Assembly (NCBI GenBank): GCA_020425605.1 | Contig: JAGQRH010000023.1 | Coordinates: forward strand, 1 to 64,000 | Direction of reading: 5' to 3' | Length of the DNA: 64,000 nt | DNA from: Planctomycetota bacterium | GTDB lineage: Bacteria; Planctomycetota; UBA8742; UBA2392 | In this document: piece by piece, positions 25,508 through 33,222 of the stretch | Layout: each line of letters opens with the position of its first letter | Numbering within the stretch: the first letter of the stretch is position 1 | Notes under the pieces: model-generated | Told to the model about the DNA's origin: nothing | Database searches by the model: none | What the model saw: the letters and a program-made list of their open reading frames with translations, nothing else | Program-made: the position numbers and the translations under genes

Positions 25508-26089
25508 ATGCTGCATTCTATCGCCGTCAGCAACCGCTTCGTTGCCGAGAACATTGCAACGCATTCAGCGTCGCAACTCGCTGCGCGGGCGCTGACCCAG
25601 GGCGCCATTGAGCGCGGCATCTCGATCGCCTTCACCAGCAGCCTCGCATTCGGGCCGCTGCGCAATGCCGACAGCCGCCGCGAAATCGAGTTGATCGCCG
25701 AAGACCTGCAATGGCTGACCGAGATTCCCGGCTTCCGTACAGGGGCGGGCCCCGGCCGAATCAAACATTCACTGACCGGCGTGCCCCTGCTGGTTCACAC
25801 GGCCGGATCACCGATCCTGGGCGGCCCGGTCTGCTGGCCTGACCCGTCGGACGCGGACATCTACTGCGGAATCCCGGTGCTGCGGCTGAATTCGTTCCTG
25901 GAAAGCGAGCTTGCCCGGGCGCTGAATTCGCCTGTGGGGCCGTGCTACGAGGCAAACGTAGTCGCCGCGATCCTGCAGGCCGGCGCCGGCGGCGACCGCA
26001 GCCATGAATTGCACCCCTATGTTTCCGAGCGCTATCTGGACCTCTGGGAGCGCGCACAGTCACTCCGCATCTGGCCCGCCGTCGCCTGA
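25508..26089 (+). CDS. Hypothetical protein paired with the DUF429-like gene
   Basis: 193 residues from ATG 25508, chosen because GGAGG lies 8 bases upstream; the frame is open for 21 more codons. No signal peptide, membrane segment or Cys motif. Features include IAFTSSLAFGPLRN, a central P-G-R-I-K-H-S-L-T-G-V-P segment and a C-terminal HELHPYVSERYLDLWERA. I do not recognise a family. Same strand and close spacing suggest cotranscription with 24624-25436. Confidence 0.65.
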   Translation: MLHSIAVSNRFVAENIATHSASQLAARALTQGAIERGISIAFTSSLAFGPLRNADSRREIELIAEDLQWLTEIPGFRTGAGPGRIKHSLTGVPLLVHTAGSPILGGPVCWPDPSDADIYCGIPVLRLNSFLESELARALNSPVGPCYEANVVAAILQAGAGGDRSHELHPYVSERYLDLWERAQSLRIWPAVA

Positions 26090-26149
26090 CCTGTTGACTC
26101 CAGAAAAACCAACTCCAGACTCCGGGACTGAAAACCCGGACTGGTGGCT

Positions 26150-27130
26150 ATGGCAAAGGGCATCACCTACGTAGAGGCAATCACGGAAGGCCTGCGCGAA
26201 GAAATGACGCGCGACCCGGACGTGTTCCTGCTCGGCGAAGACATTGGCGTCTACGGCGGCGCGTTCGGCGTCACCAAGGGCCTCGTGGATGAATTCGGCG
26301 CCGAGCGCGTCTGGGACACCACACTGGCCGAGAGCGCCATCATCGGCAACGCGATCGGCGCGGCCATGTACGGACTGCGCCCGGTGGCGGAAATGCAGTT
26401 CGCTGACTTCGTCGCCTGCGGCTTCAACCAGCTGGTCAGCAACGCCGCCAAGATCCATTACCGCTGGGGCCCCAAAGTCCCGATGGTCGTACGGCTGCCC
26501 TGGGGCGGCGGCGTAAGCGGCGGTCCGTTCCACAGCGGCTGCATGGAATCCTGGTTCATGAACACACCCGGCCTGAAACTGGTCGTGCCCAGCACGGCAA
26601 GCGACGCCAAGGGCATGATCAAGGCCGCGATCCGCGACGACAACCCGGTGCTCTACTTTGAGCACAAGCACCTGTACCGTGACCCCAAGCTGCGCGAGGA
26701 AGTCGGCGAAGTCGAGCCGACCGAGATCGGCAAGGCCCGCCTCGCGCGCGAGGGCCGGGACGCCAGCGTGATCACCTTCGGCATCATGGTGCACTACGCG
26801 GTCAAGGCGGCCGAGAAGCTGGCGGCCGAGGGCATCGAGATCGAAGTGCTGGACCTGCGTTCACTGCGCCCATATGACACCGAGGCGATCAAGGCGACCG
26901 TCGAGAAGACCAACCGCGCCATGATCGTCAATGAAGCCACTTTGATGGGCAGCGTCGCCGGCGAGTTCGCAAGCTTCATCAGCGAGCACTGCTTCGAGCA
27001 TCTGGACGCACCAGTGATGCGTATCGGCGCGCTTGAGACACCCATCCCGTACGCACCCGAGCTCGAGCAGGCCATGCTGCCCAACGCGGACAAAATCGAA
27101 GCCGCGCTGCGCAAGCTGGTCGACTACTAG
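26150..27130 (+). CDS. 2-oxoacid dehydrogenase E1 component, beta subunit
   Basis: 326 residues. Transketolase-like pyrimidine-binding subunit: LLGEDIGVYGGAFGVTKGL, FGAERVWDTTLAESAIIG, LPWGGGVSGGPFHSG and the C-terminal RIGALETPIPYAPELEQAMLP. The start is ATG 26150; a GTG two codons upstream is possible and neither has a clear binding site. It works with E1 alpha (22175-23275). Following genes on the same strand encode an unknown protein, a Rieske ferredoxin and an MBL-fold protein. Confidence 0.93.
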   Translation: MAKGITYVEAITEGLREEMTRDPDVFLLGEDIGVYGGAFGVTKGLVDEFGAERVWDTTLAESAIIGNAIGAAMYGLRPVAEMQFADFVACGFNQLVSNAAKIHYRWGPKVPMVVRLPWGGGVSGGPFHSGCMESWFMNTPGLKLVVPSTASDAKGMIKAAIRDDNPVLYFEHKHLYRDPKLREEVGEVEPTEIGKARLAREGRDASVITFGIMVHYAVKAAEKLAAEGIEIEVLDLRSLRPYDTEAIKATVEKTNRAMIVNEATLMGSVAGEFASFISEHCFEHLDAPVMRIGALETPIPYAPELEQAMLPNADKIEAALRKLVDY

Positions 27131-27145
27131 ACCATCGAGGCCACA

Positions 27146-27508
27146 ATGCCCGGCATTCTCTACGTCACTCACGGTCAACCTGAGCACCTGTTGCAGATAT
27201 CCGGCGACCTTGCCCCGGCGATGAATTATCGACTGGAGCAGGTTGGTCCGTGGACACTCAAGCTTCAGCAGGGAAGCCTCGCAGCCAGCATTTTTGTGGG
27301 GGCGTTTGTTGCCTACTGTGACTTCACGCTGAACATCATCGTTCCCGGCGATGGCACAACCCACTGGGTGCTGGAACGCAACACGCCCTGGTGGACCGGG
27401 CTGATCGGCGTGAAGCGCGTGAAGAGCCGCGCGGTCAGTCTCGCCGACGCGTTCGGCAACGAAATGGCGCGTCAGGGCGTGCCGATCCTTCAACGCAACG
27501 ACTTCTGA
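27146..27508 (+). CDS. Hypothetical protein
   Basis: 120 residues. Starts 15 bases after the E1 beta stop; its own stop overlaps the next start (TGATG, 27506-27510), so it is in an operon. Beta-rich with one hydrophobic stretch (LAASIFVGAFVAYCDFTLNIIV) that is interrupted by a Cys/Asp and is probably buried rather than spanning a membrane. No family recognised. Confidence 0.7.
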   Translation: MPGILYVTHGQPEHLLQISGDLAPAMNYRLEQVGPWTLKLQQGSLAASIFVGAFVAYCDFTLNIIVPGDGTTHWVLERNTPWWTGLIGVKRVKSRAVSLADAFGNEMARQGVPILQRNDF

Positions 27509-27819
27509 TGCCACGTATCCGCCTTTGCGCAATCGAAGAAGCACCCGCGCCCGACAAGGGCAAACGATTCGAAGTTGGCGATGGACCGGGCATAGCCCTG
27601 TTCAACGTTGATGGCAAATACTTCGCCGTAGACGACAACTGCCCGCACATGGACGCGCCACTGCACGACGCCATCTGCAATCGCGGCGTGATCACCTGCA
27701 TGTGGCACGGCTGGCAGTTCGAGCTCGATACAGGCGTCAGCCTGATGAGCGACCGAATCACAGTCAAACGCTATCCTGTCAGTATCGAAGGCGACACAGT
27801 CTTCATCGACCTGCCCTGA
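27508..27819 (+). CDS. Rieske-type [2Fe-2S] ferredoxin
   Basis: 103 residues, a single Rieske domain of the NirD/BphF type. Ligands are visible in DDNCPHMDAPL (Cys45, His47) and CMWHGWQFELDTG (Cys64, His67). It lacks the disulfide Cys pair of respiratory Rieske proteins and a signal peptide, so it is a soluble electron carrier. Translationally coupled to the preceding gene. Start ATG overlaps that stop. Confidence 0.9.
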   Translation: MPRIRLCAIEEAPAPDKGKRFEVGDGPGIALFNVDGKYFAVDDNCPHMDAPLHDAICNRGVITCMWHGWQFELDTGVSLMSDRITVKRYPVSIEGDTVFIDLP

Positions 27820-27828
27820 AAGGCCGCC

Positions 27829-28461
27829 ATGGAAGCCGTCGGCAAGAACCTGTACCTGCACACCGCCAGCAAGGGCGCATGGACACAATTCTCATGGCTG
27901 CTGAAACGCAAGGGCGGCAACTACCTGATCGGGTGCACCGACGTCACGCCCGTGCGCGACGAAATCGAGAAGCTGGGCGGAATCGACAAACTGTTCCTCA
28001 CGGACATCCACTTCGCCCAGAAATGGCACGGCGAGATTGCCGAACACTTCGGCGCGACGCTGGTGTGCAACAAGCACGACAAGGCTTCGGTCGGAAAAAA
28101 GTGCCGCACCAAGAACCTGCTGACCATCGACAAGCGCAATCAGCTGGACGACGACTTCGAGATCATCCCCACGCCAGGCCACGCCACGGGCGGCCTGTGC
28201 TACCACTGGGCCAACGGCAAACAATCCGTGCTGTTCACAGGCGACTTCCTCGCCCACACGCACAAGGGCTGGGCAGTTTTCACCAGCAAGTCCAAGCGCA
28301 AGATCATGCAGCAAAGCCTGACAACCGTTGGCGAACTGCCGATCACTCTGCTTTGCCCCGGTTGCTCGGAGGGCGATCCCGTATCATCGCTGGCACTGAA
28401 GCCCGGCGCGTTTGCAAGACTGACGAGCGAGACGATCGAGAAGTTCTGCACCGCAGGCTAG
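27829..28461 (+). CDS. MBL-fold metallohydrolase-like protein
   Basis: 210 residues. The second half of the MBL signature is clear: TPGHATGGLCYHW, then LFTGDFLAHTH. The usual HxHxDH motif is replaced by LTDIHFAQKWHGEIAEHFGA, so the metal site is altered or the protein has lost hydrolase activity. It follows the Rieske ferredoxin by 9 bases and may pair with it. Substrate unknown. Confidence 0.78.
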   Translation: MEAVGKNLYLHTASKGAWTQFSWLLKRKGGNYLIGCTDVTPVRDEIEKLGGIDKLFLTDIHFAQKWHGEIAEHFGATLVCNKHDKASVGKKCRTKNLLTIDKRNQLDDDFEIIPTPGHATGGLCYHWANGKQSVLFTGDFLAHTHKGWAVFTSKSKRKIMQQSLTTVGELPITLLCPGCSEGDPVSSLALKPGAFARLTSETIEKFCTAG

Positions 28462-28479
28462 ATGACGCAAGGAGTACGA

Positions 28480-29130
28480 ATGCGCATCCTCATTCTCGCC
28501 CTTTGCCTATGCGGAACTCTGCACGCGGGCATCGACAGCTTTCCGCGTCCCGCGACCAGGCCGTCGCTGTTCGCCATCGCAACTCCCGCAGAAGAGGCCG
28601 AGCCGCAGATCGATGCCGGGCACTTCGGGCTCTCCGCGTGGGTCTGCCCGTTCCTGCGGTTCCCGATCTATCCGGACGGCAACCTTGCGGGAGTCGGTCT
28701 CGAGTTCAGCTACCTGCTCAATCAGACGTTCGGCATCACGGCCGGAGTCTCCGGCGTAGCTGGCGACGTGTACGTTTCTACCGGACACAACGGCCGGTAC
28801 AGAACCATCACCGGCTTCGAAGCGGAAGTCGGGTTCCGCATGCGCCTGCCGCGCTGGAGCAGCGGCGCACTGTACGTGGACGCCCGGGCCGCATTCGGCA
28901 GTTATGATGGCGGCGGCAGTGCCATCCGCAGCACCAGCACACTGGGCGGCGGGGTTCATTTCGGCTGGGAGTTCGGCGGAACGCTGATTCGCGGCTTTCT
29001 TGAAGGTGGCGTCGACTTCCGGGCCGGGCTCAATCGTGGCAGTTCGGGCTGGTTGGAAACCGGTGGCAATTTCCCGACGGCCGGGCTGCACCTCGAGCTG
29101 CTGCGTGCCGGGCTGCGCGTCTATCTGTGA
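28480..29130 (+). CDS. Probable outer-membrane beta-barrel protein
   Basis: 216 residues. Signal peptide MRILILALCLCGTLHAG, then alternating strands rich in Gly, aromatic and charged residues (for example LAGVGLEFSYLLNQTFGITAGVSGV and GWEFGGTLIRGFLEGG) ending in leucine/tyrosine as barrel proteins do. I chose ATG 28480 because AAGGAG lies 5 bases before it; an ATG six codons upstream is the stronger overlap with the previous gene but lacks a site. No specific family recognised. Confidence 0.65.
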   Translation: MRILILALCLCGTLHAGIDSFPRPATRPSLFAIATPAEEAEPQIDAGHFGLSAWVCPFLRFPIYPDGNLAGVGLEFSYLLNQTFGITAGVSGVAGDVYVSTGHNGRYRTITGFEAEVGFRMRLPRWSSGALYVDARAAFGSYDGGGSAIRSTSTLGGGVHFGWEFGGTLIRGFLEGGVDFRAGLNRGSSGWLETGGNFPTAGLHLELLRAGLRVYL

Positions 29131-29197
29131 CCCCCGGGGACTTTCCCAAAGCACCTCCGGTGTTATTCTCCCGCCCGGTTCAAGCACAAGGAAAGCC

Positions 29198-30589
29198 ATG
29201 TCCGACATCGAGATGCTGATGCCCAAGATGGGCGAGTCCATTGCCGAAGCCACCATCGTGCGCTGGGTCAAGAACGTCGGCGACACCGTCAAGAAAGACG
29301 AAACGGTGCTCGAGATCAGCACCGACAAGGTCGACAGCGAAGTTCCCGCACCCGCCAGCGGCACGCTGACCGAAATTCTGTACCAGGCCGACGACACCGT
29401 CGAAGTGGGCCAGGTGATCGCGCGCATTGGTGCAGCCGGCGCAGCCCCGAAGTCGGGCGGCTCGGCCGCCGCCCCCAAAGCCGCAGCGCCCACGGCCGAC
29501 GCAAATGGAGACGGCCAGCCAAAACCCGTTGCAGCGGCGGCCACGGCTGTCGCAGAGCGGCCCGCTGCACACCATGCCGGCCCGCGCGGCGATACGGCCG
29601 TGCCGCGCCACGACGGCAAGCGGTTCTACAGCCCGGTCGTGCGCGCCATGGCCAAAGAACAGAACGTCAGCCTCGAAGAACTCGGCGAGTTGCCCGGAAG
29701 CGGCAAGGATGGGCGCGTCACGAAGCAGGACTTTGAGGCCTACCTCGAGAACCGCACCAGCGCCCCGGCGCAGAAGGCGTCCACTGCTACCCCGGCCGCG
29801 ACGTCCGCGGCGCCTGCACGCAGCGCGTTCGGCGAGAAGAAGACGCTGGAGCAGCTCGGGCTCGCGGGCAAGAACGTTGAAGTCGTGAAAATGACGACCG
29901 TTCGCAAAGCCATCGTGAAGGCCATGCGCAACACGATCGACACCGCGGCGCACGTGAACCAGGTCCACGAAGTCGACATCAGCAAGATCGTGAAGTTCCG
30001 CGAGAGCATCAAGAAGCGCTTCAAGCAGGAGTACGGGTTCAACCTCACGTACACCAGCTTCTTCGTGTGGGCGTCGTGCCGCGCGCTGGAGCGCTACCCG
30101 ATGGTCAACGCCATGATCAACGGCGATGAGATCATCGTGAAAAAATTCGTGAACTACGGCTTCGCGGTCGCGCTGGACTCCGGCGACCTGATCGTTCCGA
30201 ACATCAAGAACTGCCAGAACCTCAACCTCGTCGGCATCGCCACGGCCATCGACGATCTCGGCAACCGCGCCAAGCAGGGCAAGCTCAACCCGGACGACAC
30301 CGCGGCCGGCACGTTCACGCTGACCAACGTCGGAAGCTTTGGCCCGATCATGGGCATGCCGCTGATCAACCAGCCGGAGTCGGCGATCATGGGCGCGGGC
30401 AAAATCGTCAAGCGCCCAGTGATGATGACCGAAGACTCCTGGGGCTTCCGCGACATGGTCTACCTGAGCCTCGCCTTCGACCACCGGTTGGTGGACGGCG
30501 CGCTCGCGGGCCGCTTCATGATGGCCGTCGAGGAAGAACTGCAGAACTTCGATACCGACAGCACCGGGCTTGAGCGTCGGCTGGGCTAG
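29198..30589 (+). CDS. 2-oxoacid dehydrogenase E2 (dihydrolipoyl acyltransferase)
   Basis: 463 residues. One N-terminal lipoyl domain (1-80) with Lys44 in ISTDKVDSEVP, an Ala/Pro linker (80-140), a peripheral-subunit-binding domain (143-186, FYSPVVRAMAKEQ) and a catalytic acyltransferase domain (230-463) with DHRLVDG (428-434, His429 and Asp433). Lys44 is the target of LipB and LipA. Start ATG 29198 with AAGGAAAG upstream; the frame is open earlier but that part is not family-like. Substrate, pyruvate or branched-chain 2-oxoacid, cannot be decided. Confidence 0.94.
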   Translation: MSDIEMLMPKMGESIAEATIVRWVKNVGDTVKKDETVLEISTDKVDSEVPAPASGTLTEILYQADDTVEVGQVIARIGAAGAAPKSGGSAAAPKAAAPTADANGDGQPKPVAAAATAVAERPAAHHAGPRGDTAVPRHDGKRFYSPVVRAMAKEQNVSLEELGELPGSGKDGRVTKQDFEAYLENRTSAPAQKASTATPAATSAAPARSAFGEKKTLEQLGLAGKNVEVVKMTTVRKAIVKAMRNTIDTAAHVNQVHEVDISKIVKFRESIKKRFKQEYGFNLTYTSFFVWASCRALERYPMVNAMINGDEIIVKKFVNYGFAVALDSGDLIVPNIKNCQNLNLVGIATAIDDLGNRAKQGKLNPDDTAAGTFTLTNVGSFGPIMGMPLINQPESAIMGAGKIVKRPVMMTEDSWGFRDMVYLSLAFDHRLVDGALAGRFMMAVEEELQNFDTDSTGLERRLG

Positions 30590-30605
30590 TTGGACCTGCC
30601 TGAAC

Positions 30606-30636
30606 AAACAGGCCCCCGCACTGCGGGGGCCTGTTT
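30606..30636 (+). terminator. Terminator after the E2 gene
   Basis: 14-bp stem AAACAGGCCCCCGC/GCGGGGGCCTGTTT with loop ACT, 17 bases past the E2 stop. Confidence 0.88.
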
Positions 30637-30771
30637 CACTTGTCACTCCTTCAAACTTCACGCTTTCCAGATGTTTTTGTCGTGATATGGCGCGGTCGCC
30701 TGAAATACCCACCCGCCTGTATCGTTATCATTGTTGAGGATGCAGGAACCGTACCAATCGGGGAACCGGTC

Positions 30772-31239
30772 ATGGCAGAACAGAAGAAGAAACGTCGATT
30801 CGTGAAGCCGCTGCTGCTTGGTGCCATCGCACTGGCGGCACTGATCCAACTGATACCCTACGGACGCAACCACACGAACCCGCCAGTTACGGCTGAGCCG
30901 CAGTGGGACAGCGCGGCGACTCGCGATCTGGTGAAGCGCACTTGCTTCGACTGCCACAGCAACAAAACCAGTTGGCCCTGGTACTCAAACGTGGCGCCGG
31001 TTTCGTGGCTGGTCCAGAACGACGTCGATGAAGGCCGCGAACATCTCAACTTCTCGGAGTGGGACCGCCCGCAGAAACACGCCAAAGACGCAGCAGAAGA
31101 GGTCCGTGACGGTGAGATGCCGATGTGGATCTACCTGCCAGCCCACCCGGAAGCCCGCCTGACGGACGCCGAAAAGCAGGCACTGATTAACGGGCTGGAA
31201 GCCACGATCGGCGGCAAGAGTAAAGAGCGCGACGACTGA
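30772..31239 (+). CDS. Haem-binding domain protein, membrane-anchored (monohaem c-type)
   Basis: 155 residues. An N-terminal membrane anchor or signal (KPLLLGAIALAALIQLIPYG) precedes one CFDCH haem c motif in the pattern T-C-F-D-C-H-S-N-K-T-S-W-P-W-Y-S-N-V-A-P-V-S-W, the signature of the haem-binding domain family (Haem_bd). Such proteins sit in the periplasm; redox partner unknown. GGGGAA is upstream of the ATG. Maturation would need the Ccm genes at 54078 onward. Confidence 0.85.
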   Translation: MAEQKKKRRFVKPLLLGAIALAALIQLIPYGRNHTNPPVTAEPQWDSAATRDLVKRTCFDCHSNKTSWPWYSNVAPVSWLVQNDVDEGREHLNFSEWDRPQKHAKDAAEEVRDGEMPMWIYLPAHPEARLTDAEKQALINGLEATIGGKSKERDD

Positions 31240-31288
31240 CCCAACGCTTATGCAACGGGCTCTGGTTCAATGGGCTCGACCTGCTTGA

Positions 31289-32200
31289 ATGGGTTGCATG
31301 GCGACGGCGTATCCGAAACTTCCGCGTGGCAAGACTGACCTTGGGCCGAGGCCCCCGTGGCTGAAGGTGCGTATTCCCACGGCCGGGCGGATTGTGGAGC
31401 TGGATCAGCTCGTCCAGGCCGAGAAGCTGCATACCGTCTGCGAATCAGCCGCCTGCCCGAACCGGGGCGAGTGCTGGAACCGCGGCACGGCCACTTTCAT
31501 GATCCTCGGCAACATCTGCACGCGCAGTTGCGGCTTCTGCAACGTGAAGACCGGACGACCGACCGAGCTCGATCTGGATGAGCCGCGCCGCGTGGCGGAA
31601 TCGGTCCGCAAGATGAAGCTGAAGTTCGCGGTGGTCACCAGCGTCGACCGCGACGAGTTGCCCGACGGTGGCGCGAGCGTGTGGGTTGCGACCATCCGCG
31701 CCATCCGCGAAGCGGCGCCGAGCTGCGGGCTCGAGGTGCTGATCCCGGACTTCCAGGGCAACTTTGCCGCACAGGACGCCATCTTTGACGCGCGCCCCGA
31801 CGTGCTGAACCACAACATGGAAACGGTGCAGCGCCTCTACGTGCCCGTTCGCCCGCAGGCGCGCTACGACCAGTCGCTCGAGCTGCTGAAGCGGGCGAAG
31901 GCAGCCGGGCTGAACACGAAGTCCGGTCTGATGGTCGGCCTGGGCGAAGAGCCGGCCGAAGTGCTGGAACTGCTGCACGACCTGCGCGCGGCGCAAGTCG
32001 ACATCATCACCATCGGCCAGTACCTGCAGCCCACGCCGAAACATCTGCAGGTACACCGCTACGTCCACCCTGACGAGTTCGCCATGTACAAGGCCGAAGG
32101 CCTCAAATTGGGCTTCAGCAAAGTGGACAGCGGCCCGCTGGTGCGTAGCAGCTATCACGCCGAAGAGGCGATGGCGTACGACTCTCCACTCGCAGAGTAG
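31289..32200 (+). CDS. lipA: Lipoyl synthase LipA
   Basis: 303 residues. Radical SAM enzyme that inserts two sulfurs into protein-bound octanoyl groups. Auxiliary cluster Cys51, Cys56 and Cys62 (CESAACPNRGEC) and radical SAM Cys77, Cys81 and Cys84 (CTRSCGFC); the C-terminal RSSYHAEEA carries the third conserved region. Start ATG 31289, or ATG three codons later. A [2Fe-2S] ferredoxin gene follows and could supply electrons. Acts after LipB (20602-21261) on E2. Confidence 0.96.
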   Translation: MGCMATAYPKLPRGKTDLGPRPPWLKVRIPTAGRIVELDQLVQAEKLHTVCESAACPNRGECWNRGTATFMILGNICTRSCGFCNVKTGRPTELDLDEPRRVAESVRKMKLKFAVVTSVDRDELPDGGASVWVATIRAIREAAPSCGLEVLIPDFQGNFAAQDAIFDARPDVLNHNMETVQRLYVPVRPQARYDQSLELLKRAKAAGLNTKSGLMVGLGEEPAEVLELLHDLRAAQVDIITIGQYLQPTPKHLQVHRYVHPDEFAMYKAEGLKLGFSKVDSGPLVRSSYHAEEAMAYDSPLAE

Positions 32201-32257
32201 GCCAACTGGAGCATCCCCGGCCCTTGCGGGCTGGGCGTTGATTGGGACACTCTTTGT

Positions 32258-32551
32258 ATGCCCATGATTCACGTGGTTGATAAGGATGTTTCGGTCAACG
32301 CCCCACCGGGTGATGCGATCCTGTTTGCCCTGTGGGACAACCATGTGACCATCACCAGCATCTGCGGCGGCAACTGCTCGTGCGGCGCGTGCAACATTGA
32401 AGTGCTGGAGGGCATGGAGAACCTGCCGCCTATCTCCGACGACGAAGCCAAAGTCCTGTCGCGCATCAAGCGCCAGGGGCCGAATATTCGCCTCGCCTGC
32501 CAGTCGATCCCGACTGGCGACGTCACCATACGGATTGTTCCGGAAGACTAG
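32258..32551 (+). CDS. [2Fe-2S] ferredoxin
   Basis: 97 residues, adrenodoxin-like spacing: Cys36-x5-Cys42-x2-Cys45 (CGGNCSCGAC) and Cys81 (RLACQ). It lies 57 bases after lipA on the same strand. A second Met two codons in is an alternative start. Its stop overlaps the stop of the convergent gene by two bases. Confidence 0.9.
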   Translation: MPMIHVVDKDVSVNAPPGDAILFALWDNHVTITSICGGNCSCGACNIEVLEGMENLPPISDDEAKVLSRIKRQGPNIRLACQSIPTGDVTIRIVPED

Positions 32552-33144
32552 AGCCAGACCCGGTTCGGGTCCTGGTCGGTTTCGTCGGGCTTGTTCAGCG
32601 GCTCGCCGGCCGGGCGCGCGAAACTGTCGCCGCTGGGCTGGCCGGGCTTTGCAACCTTGTCCGTGGGCCTGAAATGCATCCCTTGCGGCTTCTCGACTTG
32701 ATCGGTCGGCCGGTTCAGCAAACTGCCACCGGGCTTGGCGACCTTGTTGGTCGGCTTGATGACCCGGCCGGTGGACTTGTCGATCTTGCCGGTTTCCTTG
32801 CGGTACTTGACGTTGTCCTTGAGCGCCTGGTTGGGCTTCTTCATCACAAGCCTCAGGCGCGCGTCGAATGCCTTCCAGACCATCTCGAACAGCTCGGCCT
32901 TCTGGCGCGCGGTGATGTAGCCGGTGGCCGCCTTCTTGCGCGCATCACCGACTTTGCCCCAGCCGGCGTCCTTCTCCATGCCCACACGCTCTGCCCAAAG
33001 CTGGAAGAGCTTCTGTGACTGAAACGCGCGCTTCTTAAGACCCTCGGCCGTGAAGGCGAAGATCTCCGGCTCGATGCTCTCGGTGAAAAGTTCGAACTCT
33101 GCCTCGCTGCATAACTTACGCGCTTTGTCCGGATCGATGTGCAT
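32548..33144 (-). CDS. Hypothetical protein with Pro/Lys-rich C-terminal repeats
   Basis: 198 residues from the ATG at 33142-33144 (MHIDPDKARKLCSEAEF); the frame is open 15 codons further upstream. The N-terminal 115 residues are charged and helical (LFQLWAERVG, GKVGDARKKAATGYITARQK). The C-terminus has three degenerate repeats of R-P-T-D-K-V-A-K-P-G. No family recognised. Convergent overlap with the ferredoxin gene. Confidence 0.65.
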   Translation of the reverse strand: MHIDPDKARKLCSEAEFELFTESIEPEIFAFTAEGLKKRAFQSQKLFQLWAERVGMEKDAGWGKVGDARKKAATGYITARQKAELFEMVWKAFDARLRLVMKKPNQALKDNVKYRKETGKIDKSTGRVIKPTNKVAKPGGSLLNRPTDQVEKPQGMHFRPTDKVAKPGQPSGDSFARPAGEPLNKPDETDQDPNRVWL

Positions 33145-33222
33145 TACGGCAGACCTCCCGAGCCATTTTCGCTCAAAGGTCCGCCGCATGCCGCAAAAAT
33201 CGGGAAAACTTGTGGGAAAGCG

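Noticed and set aside
27508..27819. Rieske dioxygenase
   Set aside because: Only 103 residues with a single Rieske domain and no catalytic domain; a ferredoxin is the better reading.
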